A stretch of 64,000 nucleotides of DNA from Microbacter sp049976245 (GCA_049976245.1 JBMFIQ010000006.1:1-64000); one strand, 5' to 3'; shown: positions 27,530 through 36,481, counted from the first letter of the stretch. Translations and numbers: made by a program. Notes: generated from the sequence alone by a model not told the origin.

Positions 27530-28576
27530 TTACTGAATGATTTGAATCAACGATTGATCATCAATTTTTTGATTTCCCTCTGTCACTACCTTATCTCCTT
27601 TGGTTAATCCTGAAGTGACGGCTACATCACCGTTTCCTACCACTTCTCCAACCTGTATGATTTGTTTATGAACGGAATGTCCGTCTTTGTTTACCACATA
27701 AACATATTGCTGATTGTTGGTATCGACCATCACGGCCGTTTGGGGCACGGTGATCATGGGTTGTGCTGACGGTGGCGTAATGGTCACATTGCAAACCATT
27801 CCGGGTCGGAGTTGTTCGCCTTCATTTTGCAAGGCTATTTTAATGTTGTACGTGTGTGACATCGGGTCTGCTTCGACCCCTTTTTCGGTTATTTTCCCCT
27901 TAAATGTAGCATTGTTCAATGCAGCCACCATCACTGTGGCTTCTTCTCCTTTTTGAATGGCGGCAATTTGATTTTCAGGAATGGGTACTACCGCGTTTAC
28001 TTTTTCAATTTTCAATAAACTTAATACTTGATAGTCTGGAAGGACATTCATGCCCGGTTCTACTGTCTTTTTTCCAATCACGCCATGTGTTGGAGCTGTT
28101 AGCACACAATCGGACAATTGGCTTTTTGCAATTTGAGCCATCGAACGCGCTTGCTGCAGATCGCTTTCTATCTCAACCATTTTCACATCGGGCAGACTTC
28201 CTTTCTTGTACAATTGTGACAAACGGTTGTAGGCATCTTGTGCCTGACGCTCTTTGGCTAAAGCGATTTGATAACTGCTTTGATAACTTTTGTTGTCCAG
28301 TGTGGCTAAAATCATGCCCTTATTGACGGTTTGTCCTTCGGAAACGTAAACTGCCGAAACCGTTCCCGATGTGGCAAAACTGAGCGGAATGGCCACTGAT
28401 TCCTTAATGGTTCCAACGTATTCCTGTCCGATATGGATGGTTGACGGCTCTACATTCATGATTTTAACCGGCATGGGTCTTTGACTCTCTCCATCGGATG
28501 AATGTCCGCTACAACCATACAATAAACTCAGTGCAATGGTTATCATACCTGTTGATAACAAGGTTTTTTTTATCAT
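27530..28576 (-). CDS. RND efflux membrane-fusion (adaptor) lipoprotein
   Basis: About 348 residues from ATG 28576, chosen because it gives a clean lipoprotein signal (MIKKTLLSTGM…LLYGC, Cys about 22). The ATG at 28606 would add ten polar residues. HlyD/AcrA family: a lipoyl-like half (SGTVSAVYVSEGQTVNKGMIL), a coiled-coil hairpin (about 90-150), the second lipoyl half (DCVLTAPTHGVIGKKTVEPG), then beta-barrel and membrane-proximal domains. The adaptor bridges the RND permease and the outer-membrane factor in the periplasm. It lies between tetR (57-bp gap) and the fused permease gene (1-bp gap), so the three form one operon. Confidence 0.93.
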   Translation of the reverse strand: MIKKTLLSTGMITIALSLLYGCSGHSSDGESQRPMPVKIMNVEPSTIHIGQEYVGTIKESVAIPLSFATSGTVSAVYVSEGQTVNKGMILATLDNKSYQSSYQIALAKERQAQDAYNRLSQLYKKGSLPDVKMVEIESDLQQARSMAQIAKSQLSDCVLTAPTHGVIGKKTVEPGMNVLPDYQVLSLLKIEKVNAVVPIPENQIAAIQKGEEATVMVAALNNATFKGKITEKGVEADPMSHTYNIKIALQNEGEQLRPGMVCNVTITPPSAQPMITVPQTAVMVDTNNQQYVYVVNKDGHSVHKQIIQVGEVVGNGDVAVTSGLTKGDKVVTEGNQKIDDQSLIQIIQ

Positions 28577-28633
28577 ACTTTTTTTTGTTTTTAAATGATT
28601 AAACAAATAATTTCTCTTTGTTCTCTAATATTT

Positions 28634-29245
28634 TTATGGAAGGATGGCGTTTGATTTGCATCCTTTTATAAAAAGATCAATCATCACATGGCTGCGCAAT
28701 TCCCAGTCAGGCACCGGCGCATCGAGTGCCAAATCAATCAAAATACTTCTGGTAGCGCTCACAATGATGTAGGCAATGAGATCAATGCCTTGCATGATGT
28801 CGGTTGTAAATTCATGGTTTTGAATGCCAAGTTGTAAAATTTCTTTCACTGTTTCAATGTCATTCAAATTTATTTTCTTGATCATGTTTCGGATTCGTGC
28901 GGCATTGTCATCCACAAATTCATTGCGCACAAGGTTGTATAAGTTTACCTTTGTTTGTACCATTTTCAAAGAGGTCACAAAATAGGCTCTCAGTTTATCT
29001 TCGGCTGTAGAAGCCGCTGCTATGGCTTTTTGAGTTTCCGTGAATACTTCATCGGCCTCGCGTCGCACGACTTCGTCAAAAATCTCTTCTTTACTGGCGT
29101 AATAGTAGTACAACGTACTTTTCCCTTTGCCCGACTTTTTTGCGATATCTTCCATGGTGGTTTTTCGTAAACCGTACTGTTGAAAGAGTTTTTGTGCCGA
29201 ATTTAAAATCTCTTCCCGCAACTTATCTTCTTTATTGACAACCAT
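28634..29245 (-). CDS. TetR/AcrR-family repressor of the fused pump operon
   Basis: 203 residues. The N-terminal helix-turn-helix (about 10-55) reads ILNSAQKLFQQYGLRKTTMEDIAKKSGKGKSTLYYYYASKEEIF, the standard TetR form; the C-terminal half is a helical ligand-binding domain. It heads the operon followed by the adaptor and RND-TolC fusion genes, so it most likely represses its own promoter and thereby the pump. A near-perfect palindrome (29260-29280) over the predicted start site is the likely operator. The inducer is unknown; pump substrates are the usual candidates for TetR-regulated efflux. Confidence 0.9.
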   Translation of the reverse strand: MVVNKEDKLREEILNSAQKLFQQYGLRKTTMEDIAKKSGKGKSTLYYYYASKEEIFDEVVRREADEVFTETQKAIAAASTAEDKLRAYFVTSLKMVQTKVNLYNLVRNEFVDDNAARIRNMIKKINLNDIETVKEILQLGIQNHEFTTDIMQGIDLIAYIIVSATRSILIDLALDAPVPDWELRSHVMIDLFIKGCKSNAILP

Positions 29246-29259
29246 ATATTAAATGATTA

Positions 29260-29288
29260 GACTAAAAACGTTTTTCAGTCCAAAAGTA
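29260..29288 (-). promoter_or_regulatory. promoter box and palindromic operator of the tetR-pump operon
   Basis: On the minus strand, TACTTTTG (29288-29281) matches TAnnTTTG exactly. Immediately downstream lies GACTG-AAAAACGTTTTT-AGTC (29280-29260), a palindrome centred on CG with one extra base. It would cover the transcription start, the ideal position for repression. The TetR gene begins 15 bases further on. Confidence 0.65.
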
Positions 29289-29464
29289 CAACAAAAAAAA
29301 TAAGTTCTGTTTTTTGGTTGTGTTAAATATGAATAATTGATAGAGAAAGAAAACGGGTTGAATTTAAAAGTCGTTCAACATAAACGTTTTATGGGATAAA
29401 AATGACAATCAACAGATCAAAATGACCGCATGTTTCGCTTCACGTTTTGATGGTTGCAGGCAGC

Positions 29465-29908
29465 TTATCTTAAGCGTTTTTGCATGACGAAATGTGGAAG
29501 ATTGATTTCTTTAAATTCATCGCCTACTGTTTCATATCCAAGTTTGGAATAAAAAGAAACAGCGCTTTTGCGGGCGTGAAGCTTCATGACGTTGTACCCT
29601 TTTTGGCGGGCAATCTTCTCGGCAAAACGAACCAATTGTGTCCCAATTTTCCGCCGTTGCATGTTTTGATCCACGGCCACCTGACGCATTCTTAAGGTAT
29701 TGTTGTCAACAGGCGTCAAAATGAGGGTGCCAACCAGCCGTTCATTGAGAAAGGCGCCCAAATGGAAATCGTCTTTTTCAAATGCTAATGGATCACGGTA
29801 AATGCTCATGCCCAGCGGCTGACGCAGAACAGCATCTCTTAACTTCAACTCCATGTCGTATTCAGTTGAATGATAAGTAATTTCGCGAATGATGAGTTCA
29901 GCTTGCAT
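29465..29908 (-). CDS. GNAT-family N-acetyltransferase
   Basis: About 147 residues from ATG 29908 (MQAELIIREITYH…); an in-frame ATG at 29944 would add 12 residues without family support. GNAT fold signatures: the acetyl-CoA loop (LRMRQVAVDQNMQRRKIGTQLVRFAEKIARQKG, R-x-x-x-I-G-T pattern) and the C-terminal KSAVSFYSKLGYETVGDEF motif. These enzymes move an acetyl group to amines of small molecules or proteins; the substrate cannot be read from sequence. It is a single gene between the pump operon and the lipoprotein pair. Confidence 0.88.
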   Translation of the reverse strand: MQAELIIREITYHSTEYDMELKLRDAVLRQPLGMSIYRDPLAFEKDDFHLGAFLNERLVGTLILTPVDNNTLRMRQVAVDQNMQRRKIGTQLVRFAEKIARQKGYNVMKLHARKSAVSFYSKLGYETVGDEFKEINLPHFVMQKRLR

Positions 29909-29950
29909 GAGGTTATGTTTCTTTACGGGTGAACCAACTTCCATGAAAAG

Positions 29951-29970
29951 GTAGCATGGGAAACATGCTG
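29951..29970 (-). terminator. small hairpin after the lipoprotein operon
   Basis: AGCATG/CATGCT around a GGAAA loop, with CCTTTTC next on the minus strand. Weak; it probably ends the transcript of the gene finishing at 30009. Confidence 0.35.
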
Positions 29971-30008
29971 CTAAGACTTTTTTATGCTTTGTAAATGACT
30001 GATATGAT

Positions 30009-31040
30009 TTATTGATATTGAATATAAACAGGTTGTGGCTTCAATTTAAGCAATTCTTCGGGGGTCAACATGCGATGCGGCGGTTTTTTCAAGTCGTTTT
30101 TATAAAATAATTTAAATCCCGTGAACTGAACCGGTTGACGGTAAATGTATTGTTTGTAAGTGTTCATTTTTAGTGAAGGTTCACCCCAACCGTCCATGTT
30201 CATCACAATTTGTACTTCAGGGCGGAGTACAATCTCCTTGTAATTTTTTACCATGCCTTGTGTAAATCGATGAATGATTAGAATTTTTGGTGGTAAATGA
30301 TATTTTTGAACCAACTGAGCCAGATAGTTTGAACAATAATTAATGTCGTTGGCATCCAACGATCCGATCTTTCGACCGGGAATGCTTCCGTCTTTCATTG
30401 AAAATTCAGGGTCAATAGCCAAATTAACCTGAGGCATCATCAGATATTTTTCAAGTAAAGGCACCTCTTTTTCCACTATGCTATGCCCCACCTGAATATC
30501 CAAAAAAACGATGGCATGTCCCATTTTTGCAATGGTCAGTACTGAATCAATTTGTTTGAAAGGCATTCTCATGCTGTAATTGCCGCTTTTCAAGGGAATG
30601 CCTTGTCCAACCACGGCAATGTAATGAATGGCCGGTTGAACGGGCGTTGAAGGATCCGCTTTTTCCCATGCTTGCACTTCAGAATCCAATTTTTGCCACA
30701 ACTCTTTTGGAGGTAATTCTCCTAAAATACCCATTTTTTTTGAATAAAGATTCCCATAAAACGCAACAATGCGCTTAAACGGCAAAATGGCTCCCGCTAA
30801 AGGGAAAGGTTGATGCTTAACCGGCCAAAGCCCGCTGGTGTCGCCATTGGCTAAAGATTTGATTTTCTCAAGGTAAGCTGTTGTGTCAACTTTTTGCAAC
30901 GGGACTTGTACCGATGATGTTGTTGAATGGTTTTTGGTGTGACGATTTTCAGCTTGTTGATGGCATGACCCAATGGTAAATGAACACAAAATAACGGTAA
31001 GCGGCAACAGATGTTTTTTGGACAAAGAGATGAATGACAT
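30009..31040 (-). CDS. lipoprotein of unknown function, co-transcribed with the deacetylase
   Basis: 343 residues. The lipoprotein signal ends in SFTIGSC (Cys about 26), followed by a polar linker. The body alternates beta strands and helices (IHYIAVVGQGIP, AIVFLDIQVGHSIV, VNLAIDPEFSMKDG, KILIIHRFTQGMVKNY, VQIVMNMDGWGEP), as expected for a TIM-barrel hydrolase-like fold. Acidic residues sit at strand ends (LDIQ, IDPEF, MDGWG). No named family is recognised. It starts 47 bases after the polysaccharide deacetylase stop, so both are probably made together and act in the envelope, perhaps on the same polymer (inference). Confidence 0.7.
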   Translation of the reverse strand: MSFISLSKKHLLPLTVILCSFTIGSCHQQAENRHTKNHSTTSSVQVPLQKVDTTAYLEKIKSLANGDTSGLWPVKHQPFPLAGAILPFKRIVAFYGNLYSKKMGILGELPPKELWQKLDSEVQAWEKADPSTPVQPAIHYIAVVGQGIPLKSGNYSMRMPFKQIDSVLTIAKMGHAIVFLDIQVGHSIVEKEVPLLEKYLMMPQVNLAIDPEFSMKDGSIPGRKIGSLDANDINYCSNYLAQLVQKYHLPPKILIIHRFTQGMVKNYKEIVLRPEVQIVMNMDGWGEPSLKMNTYKQYIYRQPVQFTGFKLFYKNDLKKPPHRMLTPEELLKLKPQPVYIQYQ

Positions 31041-31087
31041 AAATGGGCTTTGGATTAATCAATGAAAATGTGGTTTTTGCATGACAA

Positions 31088-31915
31088 TTAGAACGTTCGA
31101 TGCATGGCTTTTAGCATCCCGCGGGGTGTCCATTCGGGAACAATCATGCGACGTACTGTTTGTAACGGTAAAAGTGAGTCGCGTTTGGTTGAAAGCGAAA
31201 AAGAGAGCTTAAAATAGTGGCTTAACATTTCAGCGCTTTGGTGGTTGAATACGCCGTCGGGATATGCCCAATATTCAACCGGTTTGCCTATGATTTCTTC
31301 TAATTTCTTTTTCGGATTGATCACCTGTTTTTCCCAATCGGCTTCGCTTTGATATTTGGTAACCATTGTATGATCCCAACTGTGTAAACCAATGGTGTGT
31401 CCATCTTTTGCCAATTGCGCAATTTGTTGGGTCGTCATGTAGTTTTTCTTGTTGTACGTGATGGTCATGATGAAAAAAACGCCTTTGAAACCGTATTTGT
31501 CCAAGAGAGGAGCAGCAATGGAGGCATCTTCTGCCCGTGAATCGTCGAAAGTAATCATCACAGGTTTGGGCGGCAGTGGTGCGTTGTAAACCAGATAATG
31601 ATACAATTGATCAGGTGAAATGGCATGATAACCGCTGTCGCTCAGTATTTTGAGATATGATTCAAAGGTAGCCGGCGTTATGTTGTACTCACTTTTGAGG
31701 TTATTTTCAATGCGATGAAAGCACAGCACCGGAACTTGTGGCTTGGCGTAAATGGCGACAGCGCTGTTCATGGAAGGTTGAACGGCTGATGTTGTATTTT
31801 TTGAGCGTTGATCTCTATGCTGATCTTGTTGTTTGGCTTGGGTGCAACTGCTGACAATAAGTCCGGAAATAAGAAGAATCAACGTCCATCTATTTCCTAT
31901 TTGATTGGTTTTCAT
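31088..31915 (-). CDS. polysaccharide deacetylase lipoprotein (NodB/CE4 fold)
   Basis: 275 residues. The lipoprotein signal ends LIVSSC (Cys about 24), so the enzyme is membrane-anchored outside the cytoplasm. The NodB homology domain (about 85-275) shows motif 1 PVMITFDDS (catalytic Asp pair), motif 2 HTIGLHSWDHTMV (metal-binding His residues), and motif 3 near EYWAYPDGVFN. The family removes N- or O-acetyl groups from peptidoglycan, chitin-like or exopolysaccharide chains. The start ATG is part of the intergenic repeat tail (TTAAAAATAAAATAAACGC before ATG). The lipoprotein gene at 30009 follows. Substrate unknown. Confidence 0.9.
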   Translation of the reverse strand: MKTNQIGNRWTLILLISGLIVSSCTQAKQQDQHRDQRSKNTTSAVQPSMNSAVAIYAKPQVPVLCFHRIENNLKSEYNITPATFESYLKILSDSGYHAISPDQLYHYLVYNAPLPPKPVMITFDDSRAEDASIAAPLLDKYGFKGVFFIMTITYNKKNYMTTQQIAQLAKDGHTIGLHSWDHTMVTKYQSEADWEKQVINPKKKLEEIIGKPVEYWAYPDGVFNHQSAEMLSHYFKLSFSLSTKRDSLLPLQTVRRMIVPEWTPRGMLKAMHRTF

Positions 31916-31948
31916 GCGTTTATTTTATTTTTAACGTTAAATTGTAAA
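31911..31948 (-). repeat. tail of the ~95-bp repeat at the deacetylase start
   Basis: Minus strand TTAACGTTAAAAATAAAATA, AACGC, ATGAAAACC: the last about 35 bases of the repeat, ending in the deacetylase start codon. The rest of this copy is not recognisable. Confidence 0.7.
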
Positions 31949-32074
31949 TTCGTCTTTGAACATTTTCTTGTGTGTCAAAGTCTATTTTTTGGTGCTAATG
32001 TCATTGAATTTGTGGTTGTTGTGATGATTTTTTATGGGAAATGAAATGATGTTTGAAACGCTCATTTTTTGTGG

Positions 32075-32171
32075 TTTTCATACGTCTATTTTAATTTTTA
32101 ACATTATGGTTTTATGGATTTCGCTTTAGTCATACGCTTAATTATAAGCTGTTTTTATGGCTCATTTCATA
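32075..32171 (-). repeat. intergenic ~95-bp repeat, copy 6
   Basis: Read on the plus strand: TTTTCATACGTCTATTTTAA, TTTTTAACATTATGG, AGTCATACGCTTAATTATAA, GCTGTTTTTATGGCTCATTT. It points (minus) towards the deacetylase gene and ends two bases before the serine hydrolase stop codon. Confidence 0.85.
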
Positions 32172-32173
32172 GA

Positions 32174-33688
32174 TCATTTAAGTAACGATTTGTAAATGAC
32201 TTCCTGAATTTTTGGTCGAATTCTTAATCTTGCCAATTTGTTAACCTGATCGTAAGGATAGGTGCGATTGCTTAAAAAGACGTAAATCAATTGATTGGAC
32301 GGATCAACCCAGCAGCATGTTCCGGTATATCCCGTGTGTCCAAAGACTTCGGCTGGAGCAGAAGGGGCACAGGGACTATGGAGTGGATTGTAAGGGATTG
32401 GCTTATCAAATCCTAATCCGCGACGACCGTCAGGCGATGTTTTGGTGGTAAACAGGGTGCATGTTTCGGCACTGAGAAAGCGTTTGCCGTTAAGCGTTCC
32501 GTGATTGAGCAACATTTGATAGACCATTGCAACATCTTTGGCGTTTCCAAAAAGGCCTGCATTGCCCGAAACGCCTCCAAACAAAGCTGCGTCGGGATCT
32601 TGAACGTAACCTTGCAAGGGTTGATTGCGCAGAAAATCCTTTTTCATGGTCGGTGCAATTTCATCCCGTGGATGTGAACGCAAAGGCAAATAAGCCAAGT
32701 AGTTCATTTTCATTGGAATGAAAAAATTCTGATTCAGAAACTGGTCCATGGGCATTCCAGTAATTGTTTCGACAATTTCTTTCAATAGTATGAAATTCAA
32801 ATCACTGTAGCGATAAGTTTTGCTTTTGAGTGGTGCATTGGCAATCATTTGCATGGCTGCCTGATGAAATTGTTGATTGATATAAAGGCTGTCAGCCGCC
32901 TGAAAAGGATAATTTTCCGAGGGTTTCTTAGCCGCCCAACCCGGTTTGTATTGCAATGTTGGATCGCCGGTCGGAATGGACATCATGGGCATGTTCAGCG
33001 ATCCTAATAATGAAGGAATCTTCTTTTTTTCAATGACCAATTGATAAAAAGGTAGGCCTGCAGGCAAGCCTGATTCGTGAAAAAGCAACGCTTCAATGGT
33101 GATATCGGCCTTGTTGGTGCCTCGTAGAAAAGGTAGAAAATCGGATGCTTTATCAGTAAGTTGTAATTTTTTTTCGTCATATAATTTCATAATAGCCAAC
33201 AGTGTTCCCGTTGTTTTCGACAGTGAAGCCAAATCGTACATGGTGGTTGGCTTGACTTTGTTTTCTTTGTGATAGGTGTAGTAGCCGAAACACTTGTTAT
33301 ACACTGTTTTTCCGTCTTTCATCACTAAAATTTGACAGCCCGGAAATGCTTTTATTTTGATTCCTTGGTTTACAATGGAATGAATTTTATTTAACGTTGA
33401 CAAGCGTATTCCCTCTTGAGCCGGTGTTGTGGTTCGAGATGTGCTGTAGTTGTCACTGTTTAAGCGGGTGAAGTTTTTATGGTTGCCGGCAATATGGAAC
33501 TTTGAGTCGGTTTGGGCTGTGGCTGTCATCAGAAATGCTCCTAAAAAAACCGTCAATAAAGCAGTCCGGCTGAAACCGGTTACCACGAATAGATTGTGCC
33601 AACGCTTGTCGAAGTCAGTGGATCCGGATTGAAGATTTATAAAAAGGAGGCAAACGCTTCTCATCATGGTGTTCAAAAAATCGATCAA
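32174..33688 (-). CDS. secreted serine hydrolase, class C beta-lactamase/PBP-like
   Basis: 504 residues in the full frame. The segment TALLTVFLGAFLMTATAQ (about 42-60) is a signal peptide, so the first about 35 residues may be non-translated or a long n-region; a later non-ATG start cannot be excluded. The catalytic domain (about 90-500) shows S156-x-x-K159 (ASLSKTTG), the YSDLN motif and the HTGYTG motif replacing KTG. This places it in the beta-lactamase/D-aminopeptidase/esterase family, acting in the periplasm on peptides or esters. It is less likely a resistance enzyme, since these genes are common housekeeping paralogues. It ends at a repeat copy; rhodanese precedes it by 15 bases. Confidence 0.85.
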   Translation of the reverse strand: MIDFLNTMMRSVCLLFINLQSGSTDFDKRWHNLFVVTGFSRTALLTVFLGAFLMTATAQTDSKFHIAGNHKNFTRLNSDNYSTSRTTTPAQEGIRLSTLNKIHSIVNQGIKIKAFPGCQILVMKDGKTVYNKCFGYYTYHKENKVKPTTMYDLASLSKTTGTLLAIMKLYDEKKLQLTDKASDFLPFLRGTNKADITIEALLFHESGLPAGLPFYQLVIEKKKIPSLLGSLNMPMMSIPTGDPTLQYKPGWAAKKPSENYPFQAADSLYINQQFHQAAMQMIANAPLKSKTYRYSDLNFILLKEIVETITGMPMDQFLNQNFFIPMKMNYLAYLPLRSHPRDEIAPTMKKDFLRNQPLQGYVQDPDAALFGGVSGNAGLFGNAKDVAMVYQMLLNHGTLNGKRFLSAETCTLFTTKTSPDGRRGLGFDKPIPYNPLHSPCAPSAPAEVFGHTGYTGTCCWVDPSNQLIYVFLSNRTYPYDQVNKLARLRIRPKIQEVIYKSLLK

Positions 33689-33703
33689 CAGGGAAAGGAA
33701 TCT

Positions 33704-34087
33704 TTAATTTGATGTGTCTGTTTCAAGCATCGAAACATTGATTTCACACGCTTCAATCACCGGAAGGCCGTGATCTTCCCACTCCCGAATACCTCCGGTC
33801 AGATTGAAAACCTGCTCAAATTGTTGTTCCATTAAAAAAGTGGTGATTTGGCGGCTTCTGTTGCCACTGTGACAACCGACAATGATTTCCTGATTTCGGG
33901 GAAGTTCAATGTGTTTCAACGGGATATGATCCACCGGTATTTGAATCTGGTTCTCAACGTCAAATGCCATTGAATTGATTTCATCCGGTTCACGGACATC
34001 GAGCAAGATAGCTCCTTTTTTTAATTTGTCATGTGCGTTAAGCACATGCAATTCTTTGATATGATGATGCATTGTTTTGTTTGTCAA
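33704..34087 (-). CDS. rhodanese-like sulfurtransferase domain protein
   Basis: 127 residues, one rhodanese domain, no signal peptide. The active loop is C-H-S-G-N-R-S (in IIVGCHSGNRSRQ, Cys about 84) and the LDVREPDE start is typical. Such single-domain proteins carry sulfane sulfur in the cytoplasm. A second in-frame ATG at 34072 (MHHHIKEL) is an equally good start. The downstream serine hydrolase is 15 bases away, so they may share a transcript, although a functional link is not obvious. Confidence 0.88.
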   Translation of the reverse strand: MTNKTMHHHIKELHVLNAHDKLKKGAILLDVREPDEINSMAFDVENQIQIPVDHIPLKHIELPRNQEIIVGCHSGNRSRQITTFLMEQQFEQVFNLTGGIREWEDHGLPVIEACEINVSMLETDTSN

Positions 34088-34173
34088 GTGATTGATTTTT
34101 TTTTGACGATCAATTGATCCGATTCAATGAATTAATCTTGATATCAATCAAAAAAAATTGAATGTTTCTGTTG

Positions 34174-34181
34174 CAAAGATA
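34174..34181 (-). promoter_or_regulatory. -7 promoter box TATCTTTG for the rhodanese gene
   Basis: An exact TAnnTTTG match on the minus strand, about 87 bases upstream of the first ATG. Confidence 0.55.
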
Positions 34182-34393
34182 GCCAACTTTGAATGAAGAT
34201 CATGCGATTATGACATTTATAAACACATATTAAATCATTCGCAGAAAAGCAATGCCCGTTTGTGGTTATTTAACCTGAATTGAAAACCTGAGAACATTTG
34301 ATTTTCCGGCTTGTTCCATCAGATTTTTATTACCAAGCGAGAGGAGTCAAGGCTATCATCAAAGCAAAACAATATGTTGCAAGGAGTTTCAAG

Positions 34394-34445
34394 TTTAACC
34401 ACGAATGCTTTGAAAAAAATCGTTCGTTCTGCATTCGTGGTCAAA
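34394..34445 (-). terminator. hairpin after the ABC transporter operon
   Basis: A perfect 11-bp stem ACCACGAATGC (34398-34408)/GCATTCGTGGT (34431-34441), extended by three more pairs past a mismatch. It begins 10 bases past the permease stop. No long T-run, so processing or Rho-linked termination is possible. Confidence 0.55.
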
Positions 34446-34455
34446 AGATGTCCCA

Positions 34456-35508
34456 TCATCTTGAGCGAATCTCCTTTTTCATGAATGAAATGTAGGACAA
34501 AACAAAACAGATAATGGTAGCAGCAATCAATCCGGTGACTTGTGGCCAAACCAATAAGATGCTTTGTCCTAAAGGAAGTGGCCCGGGAATGGTGCCGTAA
34601 ACCTGCTCCATGGTCAGAGGGCCAAGACTTCGCACCGTAGGCATTAACAAGGTAGTGGTTGCATCGCTGAAAAGCTGATTGGGAAGAATGCGCATCAATG
34701 TCAACCTTAGCTCTTCCAAATCGAACAATTGTTTTGGAGAAGCCATGGCCATTTGAGCTGGTGCTAATCCTTTGATGATCAGGTTAACAATTAATGGATA
34801 AAACACTGTCAGGAAAAGCCATACCGCAATTCCGGCCAACGCAGCAGTAGCCGGTTGTTTGAAACGGACTGAAAACAAGATGGAAAGATTGAGCCAAAAG
34901 GCGACATAGAAAATGCTAAGGATCAAAAAAGCGATCATTCGCCAAAATTCTTCAGCTGTTGGCGGAATGCCGATGGTCAGCAATCCAAGTCCCATTACCA
35001 AAAAACCCAACGCAAAAAACAATACGGTGATAACGGACAGCGAAGCCACAAATTTTGCGTTGATCAGGTAATCTCGATGGATTGGTTGAGCTAAAACTCG
35101 GCTGAGGGTTCCACGATTATATTCCGAATTGATGGCATCAAATCCTAAACTGATTCCCAGCAAGGGTCCTAAAAAACTGATGAATACAAAAAATGAAGGC
35201 ATGGTGCCATCCGAAACCGTAAAGAGTTTTAGGAAGAAAAACGTATTTTGAACATCCGATGCTTTGACTGAATGTCCAATATTGGTAACGGCTGTGTAGA
35301 TCGATCCAATGCAGGTGAGCAGGATGATGCTGACCAGAATGATGAACCGCCAGCTACGCAGTTGTTCGGAGATCTCTTTATTGACAATAACCCAGAACGG
35401 ATGATAAACTCCTTTAGCATTGCCAAACCAACGCGCGATGTTTCGACGTTCACCGTGAGCTGTTTCATCGATGAAAGCGGCGGTAGTTGATGTGATGCTT
35501 TTATCCAT
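34456..35508 (-). CDS. ABC-2 type transporter permease
   Basis: 350 residues with about six membrane segments: one near 50-75 (IILVSIILLTCIGSIYTAV), others near 110-130, 165-185, 190-215, 225-245 and a last one near 320-340. The GFDAINSEYNRGTLSRVLAQPIHRDYLI stretch is the hallmark coupling helix of ABC-2 permeases of the NosY/YhaP type. It overlaps the ATPase gene by 8 bases and has its own AAGGAGG site 8 bases before ATG. With the ATPase and NEW3 protein it forms an exporter or envelope-remodelling complex. The cargo is unknown. Confidence 0.9.
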   Translation of the reverse strand: MDKSITSTTAAFIDETAHGERRNIARWFGNAKGVYHPFWVIVNKEISEQLRSWRFIILVSIILLTCIGSIYTAVTNIGHSVKASDVQNTFFFLKLFTVSDGTMPSFFVFISFLGPLLGISLGFDAINSEYNRGTLSRVLAQPIHRDYLINAKFVASLSVITVLFFALGFLVMGLGLLTIGIPPTAEEFWRMIAFLILSIFYVAFWLNLSILFSVRFKQPATAALAGIAVWLFLTVFYPLIVNLIIKGLAPAQMAMASPKQLFDLEELRLTLMRILPNQLFSDATTTLLMPTVRSLGPLTMEQVYGTIPGPLPLGQSILLVWPQVTGLIAATIICFVLSYISFMKKEIRSR

Positions 35509-36478
35509 GGTTTATTCCTCCTTCAAAATATTGATAATAAATTTCATCGAGGCCATACTCTTTTTTGTTCAACGACAGCATGGTGAATTTCGATTGAACG
35601 ATGAGTGAGGCCACTTGAGAGGTGACATCGCAGCTGGATTCGATGCAAAAAAGATCATCTTTCATGGTGATGGACGAGATGGCCTCAACGGGTTGAAGCA
35701 ATTGGGTTACTTCGGACAATGAAGCTGTCTTCGTTTTTCCGTCGTCATCGGGTTTGTGAATGCCAACGTACAATACGAATGGACGATCTTTGAATAGTTG
35801 TTGCGACAAGGTTTGGATATTTCCTTGACCTAATAATTTTCCGTTAACAAAAATGCCGACGCGATCGCATACTTCCTGCACCTGATGTAAATTGTGCGAA
35901 GCAAACAATACCGTCAGTCCTTGTCCGCGACTTAATTCGACAATCAGATTGAGAAACTCACGCACACCTTTTGGATCGATGCCTGAGGTGGGTTCGTCCA
36001 AAATAATCACTTCCGGATTCTTAATCAACACGTCTGCCAGTCCAAGCCGTTGTCGCATTCCGCGCGAGTATTTTCCGGTTTTCTTTTGAAAGGAATTCGT
36101 CAACCCAACTTTGTCCAACAACATGGTGGCCTGTTGAGCGGCTTGATCTTCAGGGATCCCGTTGAGGCGCGCCGTGTACATGAGATTTTCAAAGCCGGTT
36201 CGTTGATCATAAAATCCTACATCTTCAGGTAAATATCCTACTCGACGTTTTACTTCAATGGGGTTGGTCGTGGAGTTGATGCCACAAACTTTGGCTATCC
36301 CGGAAGTGGGTTCTGCCAAGCCAAGCATCATTAAAATGGTGGTAGATTTTCCGGCGCCATTTGGCCCAAGCAACCCAAAAATTTCTCCTTTCTGAATGGT
36401 CAGATTCAGATCATTCACCGCGGTAAAAGTGCCATATTTTTTGGTCAAATGCACCAATTCAATGATATGTTCACTCAC
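35501..36478 (-). CDS. ABC transporter ATP-binding protein
   Basis: 325 residues. Walker A GPNGAGKST, signature YSRGMRQRLGLAD, Walker B EVIILDEPTSGIDP and switch His in FASHNLHQV are all present. The C-terminal about 90 residues are the regulatory extension seen in NatA/CcmA-like ATPases. It starts at GTG 36478, set by an ideal AAGGAGGT (36484-36491) five bases upstream; the site overlaps the stop of the NEW3 gene. It energises the permease encoded next. Confidence 0.94.
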   Translation of the reverse strand: MSEHIIELVHLTKKYGTFTAVNDLNLTIQKGEIFGLLGPNGAGKSTTILMMLGLAEPTSGIAKVCGINSTTNPIEVKRRVGYLPEDVGFYDQRTGFENLMYTARLNGIPEDQAAQQATMLLDKVGLTNSFQKKTGKYSRGMRQRLGLADVLIKNPEVIILDEPTSGIDPKGVREFLNLIVELSRGQGLTVLFASHNLHQVQEVCDRVGIFVNGKLLGQGNIQTLSQQLFKDRPFVLYVGIHKPDDDGKTKTASLSEVTQLLQPVEAISSITMKDDLFCIESSCDVTSQVASLIVQSKFTMLSLNKKEYGLDEIYYQYFEGGINHG

Positions 36479-36481
36479 GGC

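Noticed and set aside
32174..33688. Beta-lactamase resistance gene
   Set aside because: SxxK is present but the KTG box is HTG and the family is broad; resistance cannot be claimed from sequence.
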